Source: Staphylotrichum longicolle (taxonomy: Eukaryota; Ascomycota; Sordariomycetes; Sordariales; Chaetomiaceae). From it: a DNA stretch of 64,000 bases. Below the pieces are notes generated by a model. It saw nothing but the letters and a program-made list of their open reading frames with translations. It had not been told where the DNA came from and made no database searches. Shown here piece by piece: positions 53,704 to 64,000 of this stretch. Every line of letters starts with the position of its first letter. Within the stretch, counting starts at the first letter, position 1. The stretch lies in assembly GCA_019096155.1 (NCBI GenBank), contig JAHCVI010000002.1, forward strand, positions 3,100,001 through 3,164,000, given 5' to 3'. The position numbers and the translations under genes are program-made.

Positions 53704-55298
53704 ATGCGCCACACCCTGCGGCGGTCCTGTGCTGCTTGCGCCCGATCCAAGCACAGCTGCGACCTCGGCACCCCTCGCTGCTCGCGTTGCATCAAGCGCA
53801 AGGTCCAGTGTGTTTATGCGAACGAGCCCTTGACGGCGGCACCGGCAGTGTCAGACCAGTCTATCGAGTCGATTAGTGCCAATGCCAGTGCCCTGGCGAC
53901 CTACCGCTTCGCATCAGTCGATCCCTTTGACTCGTACCCACCCACAAGACTACCCCGGGACCATGTCCAGCGGCTCATCCACAGTTGTACGTACTCTTTT
54001 GATTACAAGGGCCGGGGTGAGGCTCCTTGACTGACCGCTGCAGTCCTCCACAAGATTGCCTTCCAGTACTACCCCCTCGACCTCAGCGCAACAACAAACC
54101 CCTTCCTTGTTTCATGGTGGCCAATAGCCCTGGGCGATCCCGCCCTGTTCCACGTCTCGCTGCAGACAGCATGTCTTGACGAAGAGTTGATGGCCCAGAG
54201 AGGCTTCCACACCTCGGAGCTTCTCATGGCCGACTCGGTTGCACTGCTCAGACGTAAGGTGGAAGACACCTCGCTGGCTGTGCAAGACGGTACGATGAAT
54301 TCTGTCATCACTCTGGCGACCATCGAAGTAAGCTTGTTTTTTTCTTGGATTCTTCGAGAGCTCTCGCTGACACTTCCCTCTCCAGTTTGGAAAGGGCAAC
54401 ACGGCGGTTGCCGCAATGCACGTCGATGGAGTGAAGAGGCTCGTTGAGTTGAGGGGAGGCATCAATGCAGTGAGGCAAACAAGTCCACTCACTGCGAGGA
54501 TGGTCAGCTGGTGAGTCTCTCCTCCGCCAGCGAAAGAAAGCCATGACACTGACAGCTGAAAGGGTGTCAATGCTTATCATGGGCCACCCCCAGTTCGAGG
54601 CCCAAAACGACGCCGGGATGGGACATGGGATACCGCCCATTCCTGAGTGGCAGTCGGATTCGAGTCAACTACATGACGATTGGCCAGAGATTAACGGGAT
54701 AGACATCGACCCTGAAGTCAGGAACGTCTTCATGCGGTTACGCAGTGTCTTCCAGAGGGCGCAGCAGATACCGTTCCCCTCCACCCGGCTCCATGATCTC
54801 ACCTGCTTCGTCATTCATCGGCTCCTCCTTTCAGCTTTGAGTGCCTCTCGTCAGCCATCACCGCTAACCGAATGCCTCCGCTATGCGACCATACTCTACA
54901 TGTTCATCATCCAGGGGCCAACCTACTTTTCCCACGCAGTAATATTCAACCGAACCCTCAACCAGTTTATTGGCCATCTCGAACAACTGCAGTCAACCCA
55001 GCGTGTAGACCAGTCGCTCGATGTCTGGTTCCTCACTGTGGGGATGGCTGCATCAGTCGGTACGCCTCACTACCAGTGGTTGGTGGAAAAGGCGCGAGCC
55101 ACAGCGGCTTCCTTGGAGATGACCGGCTGGAGCGACACTTTGGTCTATATCAAGAGCGTCCTGTGGTTGGAAACGCAGCAAAGTAAATCTGTCTTTCGGC
55201 CTCATTGGGACGCTGTTTTCAACGCAGAGAGTCAGCCAGAGCCACCAGACATAACAGTGTACATGTCACCAGGTGTGACTGGTGCAAGCTTTATCTGA
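53704..55298 (+). CDS. Zn(II)2Cys6 transcription factor
   Basis: Exons 53704-53986, 54044-54327, 54386-54510 and 54563-55298 give 475 residues with matching phases. The N-terminal binuclear cluster is complete: CAACARSKHSC, then six residues to CSRCIKRKVQC, giving six cysteines with normal spacing. The middle and C-terminal parts (FLHKIAFQYYPLDLS, TACLDEELMAQRGF, AAMHVDGVKRLVELRGGI) match the short fungal-specific DUF3468-like regulatory domain. A nuclear DNA-binding regulator; the target genes are unknown. The divergent start next to erg5 and the tailoring genes makes either a plausible target, which is only positional inference. Confidence 0.9.
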
Positions 55299-55379
55299 AA
55301 CAAATATCACAAGTCAACTGATAATTAGGTGCATCAAAATTGACTGTCACGCCTCAAGTCAGCCGCATCTCGCTTGATA

Positions 55380-56546
55380 TCAAATAGTGTGTGCTCCAAC
55401 TTCAGGCTCGTCAAGAGACTGTAGAAACCCCCGCCAGTCTTCTCCCTCATATTCAAGAGGCCCCGCGTCGTTATCTTCCAGCCTGGACACTCTCACAGTC
55501 CTAGATGCCAACTGCCCATCAAGGCCCAACATGTCCACAGAGACACGAAACTCGGCCTCCTTCTCTCCGTACAACACCTTTCGATCCTCGACCCACTGAA
55601 ACAGACACGACCCGCAGGCACTGCGCACCCCAAACGTATTCAACTCCACCAGCTCACACCTCCCCGTCTCCTCCTCATAAAACAGATCAAAGGAAAACCC
55701 CTGCTCCAACAACAGCTTGTCCTCCACGCTCTCACTCCGCCTCACCTCCTCCAAGATCAATCTCCTCACCCCCTCCGCGCCTTCCATCACCTTCCTCGCC
55801 ATCTTTTTCTGCTCCGCCTCCTCCAACCACTGAAACCGCTACGTCCGATACCACCGATACTGACTCACCCCCGTGACCCTCCCATCCCCGGGTCGACAAA
55901 ACACTCTATACTCGCGATCCCCCGCCATGCGCTCATCAAACGGCAGGAAAAACAACTCCATCCCCTCCCCCTGCCCCTGCCCCTCCTTGTCCCCAACCCG
56001 GGAAGACTGCGCCTGGTCGTGACCCTGCAAGAAATGAAACAGCGCGTTCCGCGCCCGCACGCTCGTCACCACCTTGCGCACCACATCGTCCACGCTCCGC
56101 AGCGCGAGGGCGCCCGCGCCGTCTTTCGGCGAGCACGCGTCGAGCCGGAGGAAGAGGCCCCGCGCGGGGAAGACCAAAGACTTTTGCAAGAGCGGCGCGA
56201 TCTCGTCCGCGATGTCATCGCGGTACAGACGGTTCAGCTGGCGCGTGAGGAGCGAGGCGTCGGTGGCCGCGTGGAGGAGGCGGGTCTGCGCGAGGGTCAG
56301 GCGGACGGTTTGGAGGGCGGGGCATTGTATTTGTTCGTCGCTGTCGTGTTCATGATGTGTGTGGCGGGTGCTGAGGATGAGGGGGAGCCAGCGCTTGAAG
56401 GAGTACGGGGTGTCGATGGGGCGGCGGAGGTCTGGCGCGTCCGAGGCCGGGTGGAAAGAGCTGTTGAAGGGGACGGGCGTGCCGGTGGTTTCGTGGTCGT
56501 GGAGGGCAGCGGTGATGAGGGTGGTGTTGAGCTTGACAAACTTCAT
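55380..56546 (-). CDS. CDC123/D123-like ATP-grasp-type protein with in-frame TAG
   Basis: The frame runs from 56546 to 55380 (388 codons) but is interrupted by one TAG at 55841-55839. Residues on both sides belong to the D123 family: YSFKRWLPLIL, VFPARGLFLRLDACSPKDGA, EYRVFCRPGDGRVTGVSQYRWY before the stop, and DLFYEEETGRCELVELNTFG with GSCLFQWVEDR after it. CDC123 proteins assist assembly of eIF2. This divergent copy may have another role, and the real cdc123 is probably elsewhere. A 30-base intron removing the stop (gtgagt...acgtag) would be too short. Possibilities are a C-to-T mutation (CAG to TAG), stop readthrough or a base error. If the TAG is real the product lacks the metal/ATP-binding end. 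Confidence 0.75.
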
Positions 56547-56881
56547 CTTTTGTGTCCCCTCACGGGTTCTTCTGGTGGGTCGTGTGATTAAGGTGTGGAA
56601 TGTTGCGGTACTGGAGAGCTGTCAAACTGAGGTGAGGAACGCCAGTGAATGATGTTGAATCTTGTGCGGTGCACTTGTGTTGGCTGAAACAGGCAGCAAA
56701 CAAAACCACCAACACCGAGTGACTCTTCGGGCCAACAATGTGCCAGGGGTGCCACGGCATCCCACTCACTTATTCCCCCACGGCTCACAAGTTATTCCCA
56801 GAAGCTGCCACCACGCAACAGTGCACCCAAAAGCAGCGAGGGAAGCGTGCAAAATGATGAGACGGAAAAAGCAAAAGGAAA
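56547..56881. other. Intergenic
   Basis: 335 bases between the D123-like start and tRNA-Ile; nothing recognised. Confidence 0.4.
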
Positions 56882-56976
56882 TGCCCAATAACAGGATTGA
56901 ACTGTTGACCTTCGCATACCATATACAGGCGGAACCGGTATTAGTACGACGCTCTAACCAGCTGAGCTAATCGGGC
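56882..56976 (-). tRNA. tRNA-Ile (anticodon AAT) with intron
   Basis: 95 bases on the minus strand. Acceptor stem GCCCGAT/ATTGGGC, discriminator A; D arm TAGCTCAGCTGGTTAGAGC; anticodon stem TCGTA/TGCGA around CTAATA, giving anticodon AAT. An intron of about 21 bases follows the base 3' to the anticodon. T loop TTCAATC. Confidence 0.9.
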
Positions 56977-58997
56977 TTTCTGATTGGTTGGTGTGTTGTT
57001 GGCTGAGACAGGTTGAAGACGTGGGATAGCAGCTGTGCCAAAGAGACCATACTGTCCCGAGATGTAGAGAGAGGTATGAGTAGCAACCTGAGCAATGGGA
57101 AGCGATACAAGGCTCGGTAACAAGGCTTAGAATTGTCAGTGCCATTGAGCCACCATCTGATCCTTTTGTCCAATGCAGCCTTGAAGGTTGAAAAACGCAG
57201 AGGTATACTCCTGTCCTGCCTGTGGCAGAGAGCATTGTTAGCAAGCATCTTCAGTCTGGTGAAGAATAATAGTGACAACTGGGTCATGGCACTAGCTCAT
57301 GAGCTTCAATACCAGTACCTTCTTCCTACCTGATAAGGACCCCCGAGTGAAGTCAACAAAATCAATGGGAAAAGCACTCTTGTCAGCAAGTTGGAACAAA
57401 GGGTCGTCACTCACTGTGGTTTAATTTTCTGTCTAGCAAATAGTGCACTTGATTAGTCTCCTTCTAGTTTCTCGCAACAGGTTCAAGAGTTGCATGGCTG
57501 TCTGGCAAACAAAGCTCCAACTACCCCTTTTCTTAAGACGCAGGCACTGAGCCAAGAGACCGACTTCCCAGTACTCAGTAGAGCAATCCATCATTTACTC
57601 ATTCTCTTCTATTCAAAGTCGGGTTGCTGTGAATACGTATCCTACTTTTATCATCGTTGATGGCCAGTAGTATACCACCTTGATATCAATAGTTGACACT
57701 ACCCCGGCTTACAGCTCAGCACAAAAGACAACGATCTTTTCTCCCTGTGTGCTCTTCGCACCTCTTGAAGCGATCAATGCCAGAAATGGCAATGTTCCGG
57801 AAGACTGAGCCGTTGGGCAGGTCGTTGCTTCTAAACATCGGTCCTTCTCGTCTGGCCCCTGGTTAAATACAGATCGGTAAAGTTTTTCAGCCGGGAGCCT
57901 GATTTAGATCTCATTCGTGCATGAACCCCCACACTTCAGGGGAAGCAGACCCCCAGTTTGAAAGGGCTGTCTGCCCGCCGGAGTGTTGGAGCTGGCTGCC
58001 GGATAATTTCTACCCGCGCAATATAAATTCTCACAGCCCTTAATATCTGTTCATTGGATTGCAGTCACTGGACATAATCCTCAGCCTACCAGTTAAGCAG
58101 CTTGGCAAGAGGCACACACCCAACACCCGCCATTAAGTTCGAACGAACGTTCATCGAACATTCCGACACATTGGGTGGCATGTTTCAAGCAGCCCAATCA
58201 AGATTGCCAAGCACCACACAGGACTCCTTTGAGATCCAGCCCAGGGGTCGCATACTCCCGGGATCTATCGTACCATTCTCTCACATGGATAGAGTTGGGT
58301 GTTGATCCATGTGCCACTGGCCACAGATAACAGCGGCGCAGATCATATTGGACCTCCGCATATTACTTCCCGGTAAGCCGCGCAGTGACAAGAACTTCTC
58401 GCCTGGCGGCTCCATCGGGGATAAGTCCGTCCAGATGCTCCGTGACTCTCGGCAAACCGCGCTTCTGACGATCCTCTCCCTTACGCCATTGAAGCGCTAC
58501 ATGCTGAGATTAATCCTCCGCGGGCCCTCGGCAAGCCTCAGCCTCCCCCAAAGCAGCCCAAGGAAGACGATTCCCGGAACGAGCCGCCATTTTTCTTGGG
58601 TCTCCCTAAGGCCTGCCATATCTTAATTAGACCAGCACCGGCAAAACGCTCAGTGATCCGATCCAGTTGCTCCGCTGACCCAGGGCTCTCCGAGGACAAG
58701 ACCTCCAGATATAAGTGTGGGGAGACCGCCATACGATCCAGACCCGAAAATGGCGCCATTGCCACTGCCTGTCTTTACTGTCTGTTGGTTGATGAGGGCC
58801 AGAGGAAGTGGCCGAACTTCGACATCCCGGCGGACTGCGTAGGCGAGTATATCTCGGGCTGCATTTCCCCAGACTCTTCCCCACGATCTACCCCAGACGA
58901 CGAAGCGAGCGCGGAGATCCCCACGGGTTAGCCAGCCACATTGCCAAACGCCACGCTCCGTCTTGCTCTGTGTCACGTTATAACTTAGGCGCGCATC
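56977..58997. other. Intergenic, 2 kb
   Basis: No gene, RNA or repeat recognised. The last part should contain the promoter of the FAD-linked oxidase gene. Confidence 0.4.
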
Positions 58998-60570
58998 ATG
59001 CACCGGCTCGGCCCCCTTTTTGCCCTCTTGGGCTTGGCAAGCACCTCGCATGCATCCGCCTTTGACAAGGCCGCCTCGCTTGTCGACTGTTTGGCCAAAG
59101 CTGGAGTGCCGGTTGACGCAGATGGATCTCCCGATTACAAACTCGACGCCACACCCTTCAACCTGCGGCTCAACTACACACCAGTTGCTGTTGCTGCAGT
59201 CACCACGGTCAAGCACGTACAAGATGCGGTGGCCTGCGCGAGGGAGATTGGGGTCAAGGCAAATGCGAAATGCGGCGGGCACAGTTACGCATCCTTTGGG
59301 CTCGGTGGAGAAGACGGGCACCTGGTGATCGAGATGACGCGAATGAACAAGGTTGTCTTGGACAACACCACCGGCATTGCAACAGCCGAGGGCGGCACGC
59401 GCCTGGGACACCTCGCGTGGGAGCTTTACAACCAGGGCAAGAGGCGATCAGTCATGGCACATGCCCAGGGTGAGTTATTCACCCTTCACAGATACACTAC
59501 CCGGGTTCCAAAGCACCGGCTGACACGATACAGCGTCGGCGTTGGCGGCCACGTGTTGCACGGCGGGTATGGTGTCAGCTCCCACACCCGACTTGCCTTG
59601 GACTGGCTGATCGGGGCAACCATCGTCCTGGCCAACTCGACCATGGTCAACTGCTCAGAAACCGAGAACGCCGACCTGTTCTGGGCACTGCGCGCGCGGG
59701 CGGGTCGATGGGCATCGTGACCGAGTTCCGCTTCAAGACGTTCGAGGTCCCCCGAGAAGCTGACCTACTTCGTGGCCACTGTGCAATGGCCCACCGAGTC
59801 AAGGGCTCTCGTCGGCGTGGGCGCCGTCCAGGTTTGCCAAGACCATGCCGGCCGAGCTGAACATGTCTCTTTATTGCTAGGCGTTTTGTCAACCTCGAAG
59901 GGCTGTACTACGGCGACAAGGAGGGTCTGCAGGCCACTCTCGCGCCACTGGTGAAGAAGACCAATGCAACGGCGCTGGCCCAGACTGGTGGCTGGCTCGA
60001 CCAAGTCAAACATTTTGGCGGTAGCTCAAACATTGACCAAGGGCACGGTCATGAAGGAGGACAACCAGCCCTGAAGAGGAGCACCTTGCTAAATTCTTGC
60101 AGCACGAAACGTTCTACTCGACCAGTTTGTACACCAACGCTCTCGACGAGACGCAGCTCGAGACCTTTGTGAGCTACTGGTTTAAACAGGCCAAGACAAC
60201 ACCAGGGACTGGTACGTGCAGATTGACCTGCACGGTGGCGAGAACTCTGCCGTCTCAAAGCCCTCAGTGGACTCGACTTCGTATGCCCACCGCGACTACC
60301 TCCTGATGTATCTCTTGTACGACCGCGTGGACAAGGGAGTCTACCCGACAAATGGCCATACAATTATGGAGAACTTTGTCAGCAACATTACCCAGGGCAT
60401 GCAAAAGCCCGACTGGGGCATGTACATCAACTATCCGGACTCGAGGCTGGACCAGACGGATGCGCAGACCAACTACTGGGGGAGCCACCTGGCCAAGCTA
60501 CAAGCGGTCAAGAAGGCCGTTGATCCGGATGATGTGTTCCATTATCCCCAGGGTATCTTGCCTACATAGA
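58998..60570 (+). pseudogene. Secreted bicovalent-FAD oxidase (BBE-like), broken by many small indels
   Basis: Start MHRLGPLFALLGLASTSHAS (signal peptide). An FAD-binding PCMH domain follows, with VKANAKCGGHSYASFGLGG (His attachment site); HGTCPG (Cys attachment site) appears just before a small intron (about 59470-59534) if one G is restored near 59446. Then GVGGHVLHGGYGVSSHT and NADLFWALR. Conserved frames continue to a BBE domain ending NYWGSHLAKLQAVKKAVDPDDVFHYPQGILPT at 60570. Reading needs frame changes at about 59446, 59695, 59757, 59866, 60032, 60070 and 60208, while amino acid conservation between them is good. Relatives oxidise oligosaccharides or alkaloid/polyketide-type compounds outside the cell. 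Either a very recent pseudogene or a stretch of poor consensus sequence. Confidence 0.8.
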
Positions 60571-60877
60571 GGTTGGCTCAAGAGAGAAATGTCTCGATTT
60601 GCTCAGGGGTGCTGGTATGAAGATGATAACCATAGGACAGGACGGAGATGACTAGAGCATATGCATTACAACAAAACATTGAGGGATAGGGGTTCAAGTA
60701 GTGTTGCATAAACAGAGAACACCTCATAAATCTGCTGAGTATCTTCTGTTTCACCAGTCATACCATGTACAAGTTCCCATTTTCATTAATCCGCCATGCA
60801 TAAGTGGAGGCTCTCGTTTACTGTCCTCCATGTTCTCAAAACGCCAAACATATCATCAAACTCCAGCCCCTAAACCG
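60571..60877. other. Intergenic between convergent genes
   Basis: 307 bases of 3' flanks of the BBE-like and GH10 genes; nothing recognised. Confidence 0.4.
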
Positions 60878-62221
60878 TCAAAGCAAAAGGATGCCAGCCA
60901 CGAGTGGCCAAAACAACCCCCCTATCCCGCTCGCAATCACAAACGCGCCGCTGAAAGCGGCTGTGGGTGTGGCTCCTCCCGCTGGTCCCTTCACCGTGAC
61001 CGACGCAGACGAGCGAGCCGCACCCCCCGTCGAGTTAGTTGCCCACCGTCCACCTGTGCTGTTGCTCCCGCCAACCCTCGACCTGGTCCCGGCGCCCCCA
61101 GCCGCCGCCGCCGCCGCCGCCTCCTGCAATAGCTTCAGCACAGCCTCATACGCCGGCTTCTTCACATAGTCCTCCGTCATCAAGCACGCCTCCCCCGTGC
61201 CCGGAAACGTGCCCGGCACCCAGCTATACCGGTCCGTAAACTGCCACACCGTCACGCCGACGCACCCCTCCACGTCCAGACACGACCCGACCGCCGCCAC
61301 ATAGTCCGCCGCCTGCTGCTCCCGGTCCGCCTCGCTCGTCGGCAGCTTCGGGTGCTTGACGTCCAGCTCCGTGTACGCCACCTCGACGCCGAGCGCCGTG
61401 AACCGGCCCAGCGTCGCCGCCAGCTGCGCGCGGGACGGCGTCTGCCCGACGTTCAGGTGCGCCTGGAACCCGACGCCGTCGATCTTGACGCCGGCGCCCT
61501 GGACCAGCTTGACGATGGCGACCGCGCCGTCGGCCTTGGCGGGCGTCGTCTCGAGGTTGAAGTCGTTGTAGTAGAGCTTGGCGCGCGGGTCGGCGGCCGC
61601 CGCGACGGAGAAGGACAGCGGGATGTAGTCCGGGCCGAGGGTCGACAGGAAGACGGACGAGCGGAACGTGCCGTTCTCGTTGAGCGCCTCATTGACCACG
61701 TCCCAGGCGTAGCACTGCGCGGCGTAGTGCGTCATGACGTTGGTGATGTGCGCCGTGATGACGGCCGTGAGGGTCTCGCGGGTCCAGGTGCCTGTGGAGA
61801 CTGGGAAGGGGTGTTAGGGGGGGTGTGTTGGATGCGATGCGGTTAAAGGGAGGGAAAACAAACCAAAGGATGGCAGTTGGGAATGCCAGGTTAGGGTGTG
61901 GCAGCGGAGGAGCTGGCCGTTGGATTTGACCTTCATGGCCACGGCGTCGGCTTGCGTGAAGGAGAACTGGCCCTGTTGGGGTTCTGTAGCATCCCACTTT
62001 TGCGAGTTCTCGGGCGTGAACATGCCGAATTCGTTCTGGTTGGTCGAGATGGCTTGATAGGCCGTGTCGTTGAAGTTCTTGGTATCCATGGCAGTGCCAA
62101 AGTAGAGCTTGCCCGCAGCAACCATCAACGAGTGCAGACCCTCACCTCTGGTTTCGTTCTGTGCTGCTGCGCTACTCACCAGACGCGACGCCAACAAAAG
62201 GGCCTGTACAAATCTCGCCAT
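60878..62221 (-). CDS. GH10 endo-1,4-beta-xylanase with probable GPI anchor
   Basis: Exons 62221-61864 and 61800-60878 (intron 61863-61801) give 426 residues. The signal peptide MARFVQALLLASRLVSSAAA is followed by a complete GH10 barrel: AMDTKNFND, NSQKWDATEPQQGQFSF, LRCHTLTWHSQLP, acid/base in WDVVNEALNE (about E157), nucleophile in VAYTELDVKH (about E264) and GVTVWQFTDRYSWVPGTF. After the barrel come an Ala run and a Ser/Thr/Gly-rich stretch, then a hydrophobic tail GLFWPLVAGILLL, the pattern of a GPI-attachment signal. The enzyme would cut xylan at the cell surface instead of being freely secreted. No carbohydrate-binding module. Functionally paired with the GH62 gene at 26 kb. Confidence 0.94.
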
Positions 62222-63168
62222 CTCGCAACTTTGCTAAGCTTGTTGACCTCGTAGTAGTGCTTGACTTGTGGCCGTCAAAGTGATGATTGAAGATGGTCCA
62301 GTGTTTCTAGCGAGCTGTTTGTTATGGCGAACACCTTATTCTTGTATGCTCAGATGATCATCGACCCCTTGTCCTCCACGATGATCAATGTCTCGTCCCC
62401 CACAACCGCTTCTCGGAAAAGCCGCGCACGCAAGTAAGATAGCCGCTCCATGCTATCTCGGCTTCTTAAAATCCATTGTTGTTGAGACGCCCTGATCTGG
62501 TCCGCCGGCGATCTTGCGTGTTTCAGGGCCGGGGCGTTACCCCTGAACCACACAACAACCACGACTACACGCATTCAGGACGCCCAAGGTCAATGCGCAG
62601 TTATGCGTTTTGGTCTAAAGCAATCGTCGACTATTTAACCTTTTATCCCTTCTCCCACTCCCTGCAACATCATGCGCGTGGCTTCCAGGTTTTGACAGTC
62701 TCGTGGAGAGCCCGCGCGGCTGGTGAAACCCGGTTTGGCTCCAGTTCCGAGGGCCAGGGGAGCAAGGGGGTGCCAATACCACTCTAAAACTTCTAGAAGA
62801 TGAACGATATGTTCTCGAAGCTGTCTGGTGGCTGAGCCTCCCGGTCTCAAGGAGGAGACTGGTAACAGAATATGTATTCGCCATCTCTGAGTGTATGTAG
62901 TACTGTAAACCACAATTCCAAAGACCACCAACACCAAACAATGCAGCCCCTGAACCCATCCCATCTGCCCTCACAACGTAAACAAGCCCCCCAGAACTTC
63001 CATTGCCTCGAACTCAGGCCCCAGTCTCACAGATAGTCCACTGTCCGAAGAGCTAGCAGAGCCCGCGCTGCTCGGCACTCGCGCCTGACTCGCGCCCTCC
63101 GCAACCACGCCGCACGGAACTGGCAAGGGCAATGACATGTTTCCCACCCCTCTATCACTGTCCACCGC
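62222..63168. other. Intergenic
   Basis: 947 bases: promoter of the GH10 gene and 3' flank of the next minus-strand gene. No gene or repeat recognised. Confidence 0.4.
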
Positions 63169-64000
63169 CTAAGCAAACCGTACCTCGTCGAACAGCCCCG
63201 CTCTCACCTGCACCACGCTCGCCAGCTCAAACAAGAACGCCTGCAGCACAATGACATTGGTCAAGACGTGCGACACCGAAACATCCTTCTTCTCCATCGA
63301 CGTCGGCGTTCCCAGCCCTCCATCCCCGTCCCCATTAACATCATCGCCGCTCTCCTCTCCATCCTCCGACGGCGCCAGCAGCGCATCCTCCCCCCCTCCC
63401 TCTTCCGCCTTGGCCTCCTCCTCGGCGGCGGCAAACTTCTCATCTGCCGACGAGACGCCTCCCGCCGTGCGCTGCCTGTCAAAACTGAGGCTGATTGGCT
63501 CCATCAACTTCTCAATGCTGGGTTTCACGTCCGGAATCCCTACGCGGCGGGCGAGGATGCTCTGGTCAATCGCCTGAAACGCCTTCGCCTGACTCGCAAA
63601 CGCGTCCGGCTTACCGTCCCAGGAGGACGACGCGGCGGTGAAACTGGTGCTTGACGGGGTCGGCGTGCCCGGCGAAAAGGACCGGCTGGCTTGCGCCGCT
63701 GGGGGCCGCAGCGGTGTGTCCATCAACGAAGGAACGGGCGTAGAGCGGTCCGAGACGGTCCGCTTGGTTTCCTTGCGGCCGCGCGGGCTGCCGGTGCGGG
63801 TGGGCGTGCCGAGCTCGGAGAGGATGCGTTGGGCGAAACCCTCGAGACCAGATGGGCGTTCGCGAGATGAGTTGCGGTCTTCGTCAGAGTAGAGGTTGGG
63901 CCGTACAACAGTGCCGGTGCTGGATTGAGAGACAGGAGTGCTGATTCGCGGGGGGTGAAGAGGGAGGGGTTGGCTGGCACAGTCTGCGATCTGGAACGCT
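63169..64000 (-). CDS. Unidentified protein, C-terminal part (5' end beyond window)
   Basis: One open frame runs from the window edge to the stop at 63169, about 277 residues. Most is polar and low complexity, with Ser/Pro/Thr-rich stretches (TPVSQSS, FSPGTPTPSSTSF), basic patches (GSPRGRKETKR) and an acidic stretch (EDGEESGDDVNGDGDGG). Two segments look conserved: RPSGLEGFAQRILSELGTPT and the end HVLTNVIVLQAFLFELASVVQVRAGLFDEVRFA, an amphipathic helix. The compositional pattern fits a cytosolic or nuclear scaffold or regulatory protein. I do not recognise the family and assign no function. Confidence 0.65.
   Translation of the reverse strand, partial: AFQIADCASQPLPLHPPRISTPVSQSSTGTVVRPNLYSDEDRNSSRERPSGLEGFAQRILSELGTPTRTGSPRGRKETKRTVSDRSTPVPSLMDTPLRPPAAQASRSFSPGTPTPSSTSFTAASSSWDGKPDAFASQAKAFQAIDQSILARRVGIPDVKPSIEKLMEPISLSFDRQRTAGGVSSADEKFAAAEEEAKAEEGGGEDALLAPSEDGEESGDDVNGDGDGGLGTPTSMEKKDVSVSHVLTNVIVLQAFLFELASVVQVRAGLFDEVRFA

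Noticed and set aside
55842..55871. Possible intron (gtgagt...acgtag) that would remove the TAG in the CDC123-like gene
   Set aside because: Only 30 bases, shorter than functional fungal introns, and it would delete the conserved SQYRW segment.
1..64000. CRISPR array, prokaryotic operon, provirus or intact transposon
   Set aside because: Introns, tRNA introns and fungal families show a eukaryotic nuclear origin; no repeat-spacer array, integrase, transposase or reverse transcriptase was seen.

Overview
The window is nuclear DNA of a filamentous ascomycete, most likely a Sordariomycete. The evidence is short GT-AG introns with CTAAC/CTGAC branch sites, GC-rich third positions, tRNA genes with introns, fungal-only families (GH72 with X8 domain, SAT4/PTH11-type membrane protein, Zn2Cys6 regulator, CYP61/ERG5, YTP1, Alb1) and a plant-biomass set (GH62 arabinofuranosidase, GPI-type GH10 xylanase). 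Species cannot be fixed from the sequence.

Layout. 1-4.8 kb: a minus-strand gene with a duplicated domain and tectonin-like repeats (running off the left edge, one frameshift) and a Gfo/Idh/MocA oxidoreductase. 6-10.9 kb: a long spliced region with no conserved protein but about a dozen introns, nearly every one containing a box C/D snoRNA-like element; it reads as a non-coding snoRNA host gene, and one guide matches the 18S rRNA site of yeast snR55/human U33. 12.8-19.6 kb: GH72 glucanosyltransferase, alb1 (60S biogenesis, one frameshift), tRNA-Trp, an old-yellow-enzyme oxidoreductase and a paraoxonase-like protein. 19.6-23.8 kb is gene-poor. 23.8-37.1 kb: SAT4-type membrane protein, GH62, a lipoxygenase homologue lacking one metal-ligand histidine, an M20D peptidase/amidohydrolase, a YTP1-like membrane protein and a double GFA/CENP-V protein (frameshift). 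37.2-37.8 kb: tRNA-Gly and tRNA-Ser.

38.5-51 kb looks like a biosynthetic tailoring cluster without a backbone enzyme: two O-methyltransferases, an AusD-type methyltransferase, a DUF4243 (questin-oxidase-type) protein and two unrelated cytochrome P450s, followed by erg5 and a divergently transcribed Zn2Cys6 regulator. 55-64 kb: a CDC123/D123-like gene with an in-frame TAG, tRNA-Ile, a secreted bicovalent-FAD oxidase gene broken by many small indels, a GPI-type GH10 xylanase and the 3' part of an unidentified gene.

A recurring feature is single-base indels inside otherwise well conserved reading frames (about 1.48, 15.26, 35.87 and 47.0 kb, and at least six at 59.4-60.2 kb). Many lie in or beside G/C runs and no missense decay accompanies them, so consensus errors are a serious alternative to pseudogenes. 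Gene models with introns were built by hand from splice signals and frame continuity.
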